Shown here piece after piece: positions 55,959 through 64,000 of a DNA stretch of 64,000 nucleotides. The position numbers and the translations under genes were made by a program. This DNA is from Bacteroidota bacterium (GTDB taxonomy: Bacteria > Bacteroidota > Bacteroidia > NS11-12g > UBA955), in contig JAIYAW010000007.1 in assembly GCA_027488835.1 (NCBI GenBank), positions 124,001 through 188,000 on the forward strand, read 5' to 3'. Positions within the stretch are counted from its first letter, which is position 1, and each line of letters begins with the position of its first letter. The notes beneath the pieces were generated by a model. That model was not told the DNA's origin and did not search any database. It worked only from the letters and a program-made list of their open reading frames with translations.

Positions 55959-55966
55959 TATTTTTG
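55959..55966 (+). promoter_or_regulatory. candidate -7 promoter element for the DUF5686 gene
   Basis: TATTTTTG matches TAnnTTTG exactly, within TACTATTTTTG, the same 11-mer seen at the mraZ promoter (17966-17976). It lies 11 bases before the ATG at 55978. No -33 element is visible. Confidence 0.35.
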
Positions 55967-55977
55967 AAATCTATCTA

Positions 55978-58500
55978 ATGAATTTGAAACGAATTTTCAT
56001 CTGTATTGTTGCATTTTTTTCATTTCAATTTTCAACCGCCCAAATTCAAATTTCGGGAGTAATTGTAGAAAATGAAACAAATGAACCGGTACCCTTTGCT
56101 TCGGTATTTTGGGGAAACACAACCAAAGGATTTTATACAAATTTTGAGGGAAAATTTAGTGTTAACGTATCTGAAATCATTTCCGATACAATCAATATTT
56201 CATTTGGAGGGTATGAAAAGAAATCTATATTCCTGTCAAAAGAAAAAGACTTAAAAAACATAGCCGTTTTCTTGGATCGAGAAGTGTTGAAAACGGAGAA
56301 AGTAGAAATTGTTTTGGGAATAAATCCCGCATTAAAATGGGTTGAACTTGCACAAAAAAATGCTGAAAAAAACAATCCAGAAAATACTGAAAATTACGAC
56401 TGTGAAGTTTTTAGCAAATCCATATTGTCGTTGAACAACATTGGCAAAGGACTAAAAGGCAGTAAAATAGGAAAAGAAATTGGTCCGTTGTTTGACACCA
56501 TGACTTTTCTAACGGGTGATTCAACCAAAGCCATTTTACCCATATTTTTCAGCGAGGTTTTATCAAATTACGCCCATCAAAAAGAACCTCAAAGAAACAA
56601 AGAAACAATTTTGGCTTCACGCGTTAAGGGTGTTGGGGTTGCTGACGGCACTTTGATTTCGCAGTTAGTTGGTTCGGCTCTTATCAAATACAACGTATAC
56701 AACCCTACACTAATTGTACTTGGAAAAGGGATTGTTTCTCCAATAAATTCCCTATCGAAACTCATTTATAATTTCAAACTCATTGGGGTTGACAAATTTG
56801 GTCCGAGGAGATTGTTTATGATCAAGGTTAGCCCAAAAAACGAGAAAGATTTGGCGTTTTCAGGAATGATTTGGGTGGAAGATACTACAGGTGCTATTGT
56901 TAGATTATCTTTAGAAATTGACGGTAACTCTAACCTAAATTTCATTGACAAATTAAGAGTTTCACAAGAATATATTCCCTCACCAATTGGCAACGGATAC
57001 ATTTGTAATAACTCTAGAACATTATTGGATGTTGCTGAGCTAAACACAAACGCAAGCGGAATGCTTGCTTCCAATATTATTAGTTGCCGAAATTTTAAAA
57101 CAAATATTATCCATAATGATGATTATTTCAGAGAGCGCATCCAAATTGGCGATGGTGGATTAGGACAATCGGATACCTTTTGGGAAAACCACAGTCATTT
57201 CCAACAAACTGCAACTGAAAAACGCATTTACGCTAGAATAGATTCTGTTAAAAAATTACCCACTATTACCAAATGGATTGATATTGTTACATTCTTGGCC
57301 GACGGGTATTACCAACACAAAGATTTTGATTTTGGTCCGTATTTTTTATTCGCCAGCTTTAATAAACTTGAGGGATTTAGAAATAGAGTTGGCTTTAGAA
57401 CTTCTCAGGAATTTTCGAAAACCTTTATTTTTGAAACATTTTTGGGATATGGCTACGGCGATAAAAAATTCAAATACGGAGCCAAGTTAGATTGGTATTT
57501 GAATAAAATGACAGGAACCAAAATTGGGTTGTCTCATTCTAAAGATGTTGAGTTAATTGGATTCTCAGACAACGATGCTGTTGCATCTGAAGATGCATTG
57601 ATCAATGCAGTAAATATGATTGGCAGCAGAAGTTTAACTTATTGCACAAGCAATAAAATTGAATTCAACACAGATCTTGCGAAGGGACTAAGAACCAAAG
57701 TTTCATTGTCGCATAGGCAATTTGATTACCCAAGAAACAATGAATTTAATCTTGGATGGTACAAAGAAGGCACGCAAGATATTGAAAATAAATTAACTAA
57801 CGCAACCGTAACTGTAAAACTAGAATATGAGCCCAAGGCATTTCATTTACTCAGTTCCACCAAAAGAAGAACAGTTCATGTTCCAGGACCAGTTTATACA
57901 TTTACCTTTTTAAAAGGCTTGAGTGGCATTTTGGGCAGCCAATTTGATTATCAGCGCGTTGGTTTTGGGGTGAGCACCCGAAAAATTTGGTCAGGAATTG
58001 GTCGTACCTTGTTTTCTGTTGATGCCTCAAAGGTTTTCGGTAAAATTCCATTTCCGTTGCTGAATATTCCTCTTGGAAATCGCGCTCCATTTTTCAATAA
58101 ACGGGCATTCAACCAAATGGATTTATTTGAATTTGTCTCAGATCAAAATATACAAATTTCGATAGAACATCACTTTAATGGATTGTTTTTAAATAAAATC
58201 CCATTCATCAAAAAGTTTAATTTAAGAGAGATTATTTCTTCAAAAGCTATTTACGGAACCTTGAGTAGTGAAAACAGAAGTCTTATCCCTCAAAATTTAC
58301 CAGGTGGTCCAAAATTCGAACCGATACATTCCTTCGACAATGTTCCATATTGGGAAACTGCCTTTGGCATTGAAAATATTTTTAAAGTGCTCAGAATTGA
58401 TGCCATTTGGAGAATGACGCACAGATTAAGTCCTAGTTTAGAAAAACCAAATCCAAGAGGAAATTTCGCAATTAAAGCAAGCTTGGTCTTTGGATTCTAA
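55978..58500 (+). CDS. DUF5686 outer-membrane protein with carboxypeptidase-regulatory-like domain
   Basis: An 840-residue exported protein. The signal peptide ends about residue 21 (FSTAQI). Residues 22-110 form a carboxypeptidase-D-regulatory-like fold (QISGVIVENETNEPVPFASV ... FWGNTTKGFYTNFEGKFSV). DUF5686 follows: NPALKWVELAQKNAEKNNPE, then a beta-rich outer-membrane region with many aromatic strands and a final IKASLVFGF. These proteins look like TonB-receptor relatives without a plug; the function is unknown. It is divergent from the secreted propeller gene and convergent with the SixA-like gene, 5 bases apart. Confidence 0.85.
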   Translation: MNLKRIFICIVAFFSFQFSTAQIQISGVIVENETNEPVPFASVFWGNTTKGFYTNFEGKFSVNVSEIISDTINISFGGYEKKSIFLSKEKDLKNIAVFLDREVLKTEKVEIVLGINPALKWVELAQKNAEKNNPENTENYDCEVFSKSILSLNNIGKGLKGSKIGKEIGPLFDTMTFLTGDSTKAILPIFFSEVLSNYAHQKEPQRNKETILASRVKGVGVADGTLISQLVGSALIKYNVYNPTLIVLGKGIVSPINSLSKLIYNFKLIGVDKFGPRRLFMIKVSPKNEKDLAFSGMIWVEDTTGAIVRLSLEIDGNSNLNFIDKLRVSQEYIPSPIGNGYICNNSRTLLDVAELNTNASGMLASNIISCRNFKTNIIHNDDYFRERIQIGDGGLGQSDTFWENHSHFQQTATEKRIYARIDSVKKLPTITKWIDIVTFLADGYYQHKDFDFGPYFLFASFNKLEGFRNRVGFRTSQEFSKTFIFETFLGYGYGDKKFKYGAKLDWYLNKMTGTKIGLSHSKDVELIGFSDNDAVASEDALINAVNMIGSRSLTYCTSNKIEFNTDLAKGLRTKVSLSHRQFDYPRNNEFNLGWYKEGTQDIENKLTNATVTVKLEYEPKAFHLLSSTKRRTVHVPGPVYTFTFLKGLSGILGSQFDYQRVGFGVSTRKIWSGIGRTLFSVDASKVFGKIPFPLLNIPLGNRAPFFNKRAFNQMDLFEFVSDQNIQISIEHHFNGLFLNKIPFIKKFNLREIISSKAIYGTLSSENRSLIPQNLPGGPKFEPIHSFDNVPYWETAFGIENIFKVLRIDAIWRMTHRLSPSLEKPNPRGNFAIKASLVFGF

Positions 58501-58505
58501 CAAAT

Positions 58506-59006
58506 CTAAGCCAATTCAAACTCTAGCATATCGATTGCTTGGTGATCTGCAACAGAAAATCTATCAATGGGTAAATTATATTGAACGACCATGAAGCTAC
58601 CAGGATTGAATCTAACAGTAGTATTACTTAACATATTTCCCAGAGCCCCCATGATTGGATTGTGACCCACAATTAAAATGCATTTTGCTGATTTGTTTTC
58701 TTCTAAAACAGCAACGATTGGATCAAAATCCCAGCATTCATTTAATTCAGGAACTTCAGATTGGGTAATTTCACCCAAGTTTAAATTTCCCTTTTTACAA
58801 AGACTATTTAACACAATTTCTTTGGTTTCTTTGGCGCGAATGGCATTGCTAAAAACACATAAATCAGGAACGTAATTGTGATCAAACAAATATTCCCCTA
58901 CAGCTTTTGAAGTTTCTTCACCAAATGTAGTTAAAGAACCAGGTTTAGCGGTTGCAGCCATACGGTCATATTCACCATGTCGCATATATATCACAGTTTG
59001 TCTCAT
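58506..59006 (-). CDS. SixA-like histidine phosphatase
   Basis: A 166-residue protein of the histidine phosphatase (phosphoglycerate mutase-like) superfamily. The phospho-acceptor is His10 in the RHG motif (YMRHGEYDR); Arg57 (SNAIRAKET) and His115 (IVGHNP) complete the active site. The small size matches SixA, which removes phosphate from phosphohistidine proteins in E. coli; the target here is unknown. Its start overlaps the DUF423 gene stop by 4 bases. Confidence 0.85.
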   Translation of the reverse strand: MRQTVIYMRHGEYDRMAATAKPGSLTTFGEETSKAVGEYLFDHNYVPDLCVFSNAIRAKETKEIVLNSLCKKGNLNLGEITQSEVPELNECWDFDPIVAVLEENKSAKCILIVGHNPIMGALGNMLSNTTVRFNPGSFMVVQYNLPIDRFSVADHQAIDMLEFELA

Positions 59007-59422
59007 GATTTTTGTTTTTTATGCATTACAAAATGATAACCAAGTCCAACCCAACCAAAAGCCATTAAAACACCTCCAATTGGAGCTATCATTCCCATTT
59101 TTTTAAAACTTTCTCCTATTAATTGATTCAATGCAACCAAATATAAACTTACTGAAAAAATAAACACACCTAAAATGATTGAGAAAATAGAAATTCTAAA
59201 GTGCTTATTATCAGTATAATCTACATCCCCATCATTAAATGCTGCAAAAGCCATTAATCCCAATGCATTATATACCAAATACTCCGAGGCTGTTTTCCAT
59301 GTCCCCAAATAATGCAAAGAAATTTTATTTTCTAATCCATGGGCACCAAAGGCACCCAAAACAACTGCTGTCGCTAACATGAATGCGCCAAGTGCAAAAT
59401 AATTATGTCGGTTTCGTATCAT
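59003..59422 (-). CDS. DUF423 small membrane protein
   Basis: A 139-residue protein with four membrane spans. The start FALGAFMLATAVVLGAFGAHGL and WKTASEYLVYNALGLMAF are the DUF423 (YgdD-like) signatures; APIGGVLMAFGWVGLGY forms the last span. The function is unknown. It is 5 bases from the TonB-receptor stop and overlaps the phosphatase gene by 4, so all three are on one transcript. Confidence 0.85.
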   Translation of the reverse strand: MIRNRHNYFALGAFMLATAVVLGAFGAHGLENKISLHYLGTWKTASEYLVYNALGLMAFAAFNDGDVDYTDNKHFRISIFSIILGVFIFSVSLYLVALNQLIGESFKKMGMIAPIGGVLMAFGWVGLGYHFVMHKKQKS

Positions 59423-59427
59423 TTAAT

Positions 59428-61302
59428 TTATAATTTGTATGCAACGCCAAACATTGTCCACCTACTTGGCAACGGAACAGTAGAAATCTCGGCAAATTGT
59501 ATATTGTTGATATTTTGAAAATTCAAATAAGCATTCATTTTCTGGTTCACCGCATAAGTCAACTTTCCACTAAAAATCTTGTAGGTTGTTTGACCAACAT
59601 TCCGATCAAAAATCCTACACTGAAAATTGGCATTTAACCCTCTAATAATTTTAAAGTCTAACCCAATGACCGCCTGATTTCGTAAATAGTTCAGCGCATT
59701 TTTAGAAATAAGCTGATCATTGCCGAAGTTCTGCGCATTTAATTGGCAAAAGCTACCATGGACGTTAATTTCAAAAGGCTTGTATATAGGAAAATCAATT
59801 TTTGCTTCCCATCCCAAAAATGTATTCTTGTTATAATTAATAGGCGACCATGCACTATCAACGCTCGGTCTTACCCAATCAATCAAATTATCTGTATTGC
59901 GGTTAAATGCACTCAAAGAGAATAAAGTTTGATTAAACCCATATTTGAAACCGAGTTCGGAACTTACCGCATTTTCAGGCAATAAATTTGGATTACTCAC
60001 ATTCGTTCTTCCTATGTAGTACAAATCAGTAAAAGTTGGTAGTCGCTGACCCGTCCCTACATTTCCAAAAAACTGAATGCGATTGTTCAGTTTGTAATTC
60101 ATTTCTATTCCTGGATAGATTTTCTTACCTAAAATGCTGTTTTGTAAAAAATACAATCCACCTGAAACGACGAAATCTTTGCCAAAAACCTTTTTTACAT
60201 CAATAAACGCACCTAAAAATGACCTATCTCTATTTCCCAAATTGGAGCTTTGAATCGATTCATACCTGCCTTCAATTCCAAGAGCAAAATTCGTATTCCA
60301 CTTTTTTCCTGAAATCCCTAATTCTGGCATATATGTTTGTGCACGATGAATGTTCTGTGAAAAAGATGGATTTTCCTAACGGTAGATATAATGATCATAA
60401 TTCATTCTAGAACCCAAACCCACATAATAATTTATACCTAATTTGGATGATAAACCTGTCAATTTTATATTCCCCAATGATGTATTCACCGTTTCGGTTG
60501 AATTTGAGTCCCCCGGTGCCGCATAAAATCCATTGGCACCAAATTTATTATTTACAACACCACCCAAAAGATTGAGTTTTGCTTTCCCTTTAAACAAAGA
60601 AAAATTTATCTCTCCGATATTTCGGTATGTCAAATAATCTGAATTATGACGATAGCCATTGCTTTGATCAATACCAGAAGAAAACCAACTTGAAATGGTA
60701 TTACTTTTATTTGAAATTGAAGCAAAAATTCTTGCCCCTTGATTTGAATAGAATTCATTATTTCTATTTTTTTCAAAGTTAGAACCGCTAAACACATTTA
60801 CCAGAACTTGATTCTTTTGAAGGGTATTCGTGATAATGTTAATTACCCCCGCCATTGCATTTAAACCATAGCGCCTGGCATTTGCACCTTTCATAACTTC
60901 AATGTGATCAATTGCCTCAAGCGGAATAGGCAAATTTAATGAATTATGACCGGTTTGTGCATCTGTAACCCTTACCCCATTCACCAAAATTAAAACCTGA
61001 TCGAAACCACTGCCTTGAATGCCAATATCTGCTTGAACACCACCAATTCCCCTTTGCCTCAAATCAATTCCAATTGCGTATGCCAGAACATCATTGATTG
61101 TTTGACCTGGAATTTTTTTAATGTCGCTTTGAGTAATTATCGTAGTATTGTAACCTGTTTCCCTCAACAACAATGGAACTCTATTCGACTGAATACTTAC
61201 TGAAGTTTCCTCTATCTTTAAAAAGTCTACATTAAGACTATCTTGTGAATATAACAGCGCAGAAGCACTCAAAGAGAATAAAGAAAGAAATACTTTTTTC
61301 AT
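59428..61302 (-). pseudogene. TonB-dependent outer-membrane receptor interrupted by an in-frame TAG
   Basis: One reading frame from ATG 61300-61302 to 59428 would give a receptor of about 624 residues, normal for BtuB-type receptors, but codon 309 (60376-60378) is TAG. Before it: signal peptide (1-19), a plug with TIITQSDIKKIPGQTINDVL, LILVNGVRVTDAQTGHNSL and IDHIEVMKGANARRYGLNAM, and the first barrel strands. After it the frame continues as ENPSFSQNIHRAQTYMPELG with further strands to a normal terminus (WTMFGVAYKL). There is no frameshift. An internal ATG (60328) could make a C-terminal piece without a plug. It may be a recent pseudogene, a sequencing error, or a read-through site. The substrate is unknown. 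Confidence 0.85.
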
Positions 61303-61333
61303 GTTATAAAACTAATTCGCAAATGCTAAAAAA

Positions 61334-63886
61334 TTAATTTTTTTGTGACTTTTCAATTAAGCTCAATACGTAAGCCCTGTGCACAATAGTTTCAGCATCG
61401 GTACCAGGATTTAATTTAATCATTTTTTGGATAGACATCAGTTGTTGATGCAATGAAGCCCTACTAATTGGATCATACCCAATTTTAGATTGGTCCATCA
61501 ATGAAATTAATCTTTCGGTATATAAAGTTTGCAAAATTCTGCGGTGCGTATTTACAATTTTAGTCAAATCTTCTGCAAATATTGACTTGGTTAGGTCTGT
61601 CAACATTTCATTTACAGAATACATATTTCCCAAATATTTACTGTCTGTCAAACGAAGCAATACTGAAGGGCTTAATAAATGCGACAACACTGTAAACTGC
61701 ATTTTAGAAACCCTGTTGTGTAATTTAGGATCTTCCCCAGAGCCCGAAAAGCCAAAACCTCTTCTTTGCTGTTGCAATCTGCTCGCCAATTCCTCCGGAA
61801 ATTTCATAGCATCAGGTGCAAATGCATATTTTGCCAACGCTTCCATAGCTCTTTTTTGATCTTTGTATGGAACCGCTGACATTGGTATTGGTGCATTTAC
61901 TTGTCCTGCGGCACTTCTTTGAACATATACACCGCCAATATATCTTGAAATAATTTCAACATTATTTGCGTAAGTTCCACTCAATGAGTTAAATGACGTT
62001 ACCAAAGCTTGGTAACTTTCTTGGTCATTTCCAAAACGATTCATTAAATTCGGCATTAAACTTTGTGACAATTCAATTCTATCAACACTAAATTTAATAC
62101 CGTCGCTACTTAAATCATTGATCATTACCCTTGGGTCAATCGCTTTGCCCGGTGAACGCATGTCATCAGCATCATTTCCAAAGGCCAAAGTTTTATCAAT
62201 GCTTCTTTCCGCAATTGCATTCAAACGTAATTCTTCTTCAGATTCATTGCTAACACCTATGCTATATCCATATTCAATTGCCCAATAATCGTATGGACCT
62301 GGTTCAACTTGACAATATTGTACTTTTCGTTTTTCGTCTTTTGAGGGAAGGTTAATCGCTGGGTAATCCATAACAGAACCAATTAAACCTGTTTTCATGG
62401 TCAATTCTCTATTTTGCAATTCTTCAGGTGTATGAAGTTGAGACGCTTTCATGTTGTGCATCAACCCCATTGTATGTCCCATTTCATGTAAAATCAAATA
62501 ATGGATAGACTCTTGTAATAATCTTGAAATTTCAGACTCATCGTTATTCGAAATTTGCAATAAGTTTTTAGCTAGCAACTGCTGGTGATGTAAATACAAG
62601 CCTGCATCGCAACCGCTGTGGTCGTTGGCTAATGCACTTCCTTCTGGTTGAAATAAATTCTCCAATTTCACACGGTTGGTTAAAAAGACATATTCCAACA
62701 TGATATCCGCACCCAATATTTCACCCGTTCTCGGATTTACAAAGCTCGGTCCATATCCCCCAAAAGGAGGTTGTGGAGAAGATGTCCAACGCAACACATT
62801 ATAGCGAACATCTCCCGCGTCCCAAGTTGCAGTATCCGCTTGTTCAAATATTTGAACGGCATTAATGAATCCCAATGGCTCAAAAGCTTTGTTCCATTCC
62901 AACGCGGCATGCTTTATTATTGATTTAATAGCCTTAGGAGTGGTTTTTTCAATCCACCATGTAATTGGTTTTACAGGTTCAGATTTCGCTTGGTTTGGAT
63001 CTTTTTTCTCCAAGTTCCAACGATGAATCAAGTCTCTGTAATTGGTAACACCAATGCCTGTCATATCGTTCACTTGCTCAGAAAAATAACCAATTCGGGC
63101 ATCATCTTTACGGGGTTTAAAGTTGTTATTAGGCACTGCAATAAAACTGTGCTGCAATTCAATACTCACAGAACGTGCATCTGTTACTTCGTCAGAACCA
63201 CCATCTGTTGGAGCAGGATTGTCGTATACATAACGAACCAAAATATCGGCATTTTCGGGATAATCTTTTACTGAAACATATTGCGTTTTCCCTTTTGCCA
63301 ATCCGCCAAGTTTGAATCCCTCAGAATTAGGTCGACCTGTACTTTTTACCTGATGTAATTTTTCAGTCAAAAACAGTTCATCGGCATCAATGAGTAAATC
63401 ACCCGTTTTTTTATCTTCTGCAATTATTTTTTCAAATGCCAAAGGAGAATTTGAAATATTTGCATTCGCACTTTTTGAAATTGGATTGGTCGCATCAAAA
63501 TAGAAACCTGTATTCTGTTGTTCGAATTCCAAATTGTTATAAGACTTTTTAATCTTAATAATTCGGCTACCTCTATATGATCCTCGGTTATGACCGGCAT
63601 CCACTACCCCATTTTCGGTGTAAGTGAAGTGAATAAATTCTTGGTTAAGTTGAGATTTATTCACAGCCATAAACAATTGACCTGAATTTGTATCTCTATA
63701 AAAGTTAAAAATCCCCTTTAATTTGATGCAATTTTTTGTTTTAGAGTCAATTGACTCTAATTTGTTTTTATTTGAATTTTCAGCAACTGTTGCAACTTGA
63801 ACGGGTTTCGCTTTTTTAAACCACTGGGCGGTTGCAGTTTGTGAAATAAAAACTGCCGCAATTAAAACATAATTTCTTTGTTTCAT
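61334..63886 (-). CDS. zinc-dependent metalloprotease with DUF5117/DUF5118 domains
   Basis: An 850-residue exported protein. The signal peptide ends about residue 20 (TATAQW). A DUF5118-like segment (about 40-85) and DUF5117 region (about 90-290) come before a metzincin-type catalytic domain with H467-E-x-x-H471-x-x-G474-x-x-H477 (LHEMGHTMGLMHNMK) and a Met-turn-like VMDYPAINL some 30 residues on. The C-terminal 300 residues are mainly helical. The family is common in Bacteroidota and its targets are unknown. I start at MKQRNYVLIA (ATG 63884-63886). The broken TonB receptor gene follows after 31 bases. Confidence 0.88.
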   Translation of the reverse strand: MKQRNYVLIAAVFISQTATAQWFKKAKPVQVATVAENSNKNKLESIDSKTKNCIKLKGIFNFYRDTNSGQLFMAVNKSQLNQEFIHFTYTENGVVDAGHNRGSYRGSRIIKIKKSYNNLEFEQQNTGFYFDATNPISKSANANISNSPLAFEKIIAEDKKTGDLLIDADELFLTEKLHQVKSTGRPNSEGFKLGGLAKGKTQYVSVKDYPENADILVRYVYDNPAPTDGGSDEVTDARSVSIELQHSFIAVPNNNFKPRKDDARIGYFSEQVNDMTGIGVTNYRDLIHRWNLEKKDPNQAKSEPVKPITWWIEKTTPKAIKSIIKHAALEWNKAFEPLGFINAVQIFEQADTATWDAGDVRYNVLRWTSSPQPPFGGYGPSFVNPRTGEILGADIMLEYVFLTNRVKLENLFQPEGSALANDHSGCDAGLYLHHQQLLAKNLLQISNNDESEISRLLQESIHYLILHEMGHTMGLMHNMKASQLHTPEELQNRELTMKTGLIGSVMDYPAINLPSKDEKRKVQYCQVEPGPYDYWAIEYGYSIGVSNESEEELRLNAIAERSIDKTLAFGNDADDMRSPGKAIDPRVMINDLSSDGIKFSVDRIELSQSLMPNLMNRFGNDQESYQALVTSFNSLSGTYANNVEIISRYIGGVYVQRSAAGQVNAPIPMSAVPYKDQKRAMEALAKYAFAPDAMKFPEELASRLQQQRRGFGFSGSGEDPKLHNRVSKMQFTVLSHLLSPSVLLRLTDSKYLGNMYSVNEMLTDLTKSIFAEDLTKIVNTHRRILQTLYTERLISLMDQSKIGYDPISRASLHQQLMSIQKMIKLNPGTDAETIVHRAYVLSLIEKSQKN

Positions 63887-64000
63887 AAAAGGCCGCAAAT
63901 TAAAACTTTTAAATTAGGAATCTTATATTTCTTTCGAAATAAAGATTGATTCAGAAATTGACCCTTCTAATTTGCAAGTGTTCGATTTGAATAATATCAA
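63887..64000. other. upstream region of the metalloprotease gene, right edge
   Basis: No gene is visible in these 114 bases. On the minus strand TTAATTTG at 63896-63903 lies 9 bases before the metalloprotease ATG and repeats the octamer found before the secreted propeller gene (16136-16143), so it may be part of its promoter; no -33 element is clear. Confidence 0.3.

Noticed and set aside
1-64000. rRNA, tRNA, insertion sequences, prophage and CRISPR arrays
   Set aside because: Gaps between genes are all under 300 bases and none shows a tRNA fold signature, terminal inverted repeats, a transposase or regular repeat-spacer pattern.

Overview
This window is AT-rich chromosome from a free-living member of the Bacteroidota. 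The signs are C-terminal type IX secretion (T9SS) sorting domains, a Bacteroidota-type division and cell-wall (dcw) cluster whose FtsZ ends in LHDNVD, a lipid-anchored TamA homologue (TamL), DUF5686, DUF2851 and DUF4175 proteins, and promoters resembling TTTG-N20-TAnnTTTG. Coding density is very high, no gap between genes exceeds 300 bases, and I see no rRNA, tRNA, CRISPR array, prophage or insertion sequence.

Layout. 1-5 kb: end of a DUF4175 protein, an RNA methyltransferase, TamL, an M48 lipoprotein protease and an NlpC/P60 hydrolase. 5-13.4 kb: ClpC, DnaB, an HtrA protease, an ECF sigma factor with its probable anti-sigma partner, and DapF. 13.5-17.9 kb: a large T9SS-secreted beta-propeller protein, lipoyl synthase and an outer-membrane-like protein. 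18.0-33.3 kb: the dcw cluster mraZ-rsmH-ftsL-ftsI-murE-mraY-murD-ftsW-murG-murC-ftsQ-ftsA-ftsZ, preceded by a striking ladder of MraZ boxes and closed by a terminator. MurE carries the DNPR signature and DapF is encoded nearby, so the peptidoglycan is predicted to contain meso-diaminopimelate.

33.3-47 kb: housekeeping and envelope genes, namely glycosyltransferases, an MFS exporter, a CCG-domain iron-sulfur protein, a stress-protein-like gene, L-2-hydroxyglutarate oxidase, a SprT-like protein, a CDF metal exporter and the E2 subunit of 2-oxoglutarate dehydrogenase.

47.0-53.0 kb holds the most unusual locus: five tightly packed minus-strand genes. They encode a membrane-anchored coiled-coil protein, a GldL-like motor stator that keeps the key transmembrane glutamate, two different GldM-like proteins in tandem, and an outer-membrane protein joining a beta-helix-like region to a PorG-like barrel. 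These are counterparts of the proton-driven motor and one outer-membrane part of the T9SS/gliding machinery, but no GldK, GldN or SprA homologue is present here. I infer a second, specialised envelope-spanning motor with a possibly heterodimeric GldM shaft. A large T9SS-secreted beta-propeller protein is encoded immediately upstream (53.1-55.8 kb).

55.9-64 kb: a DUF5686 outer-membrane protein, then a minus-strand set of a DUF5117-type zinc metalloprotease, a TonB-dependent receptor broken by one in-frame TAG, a DUF423 membrane protein and a SixA-like phosphatase. All functions come from reading the sequences and recalling family features; no database search was run.
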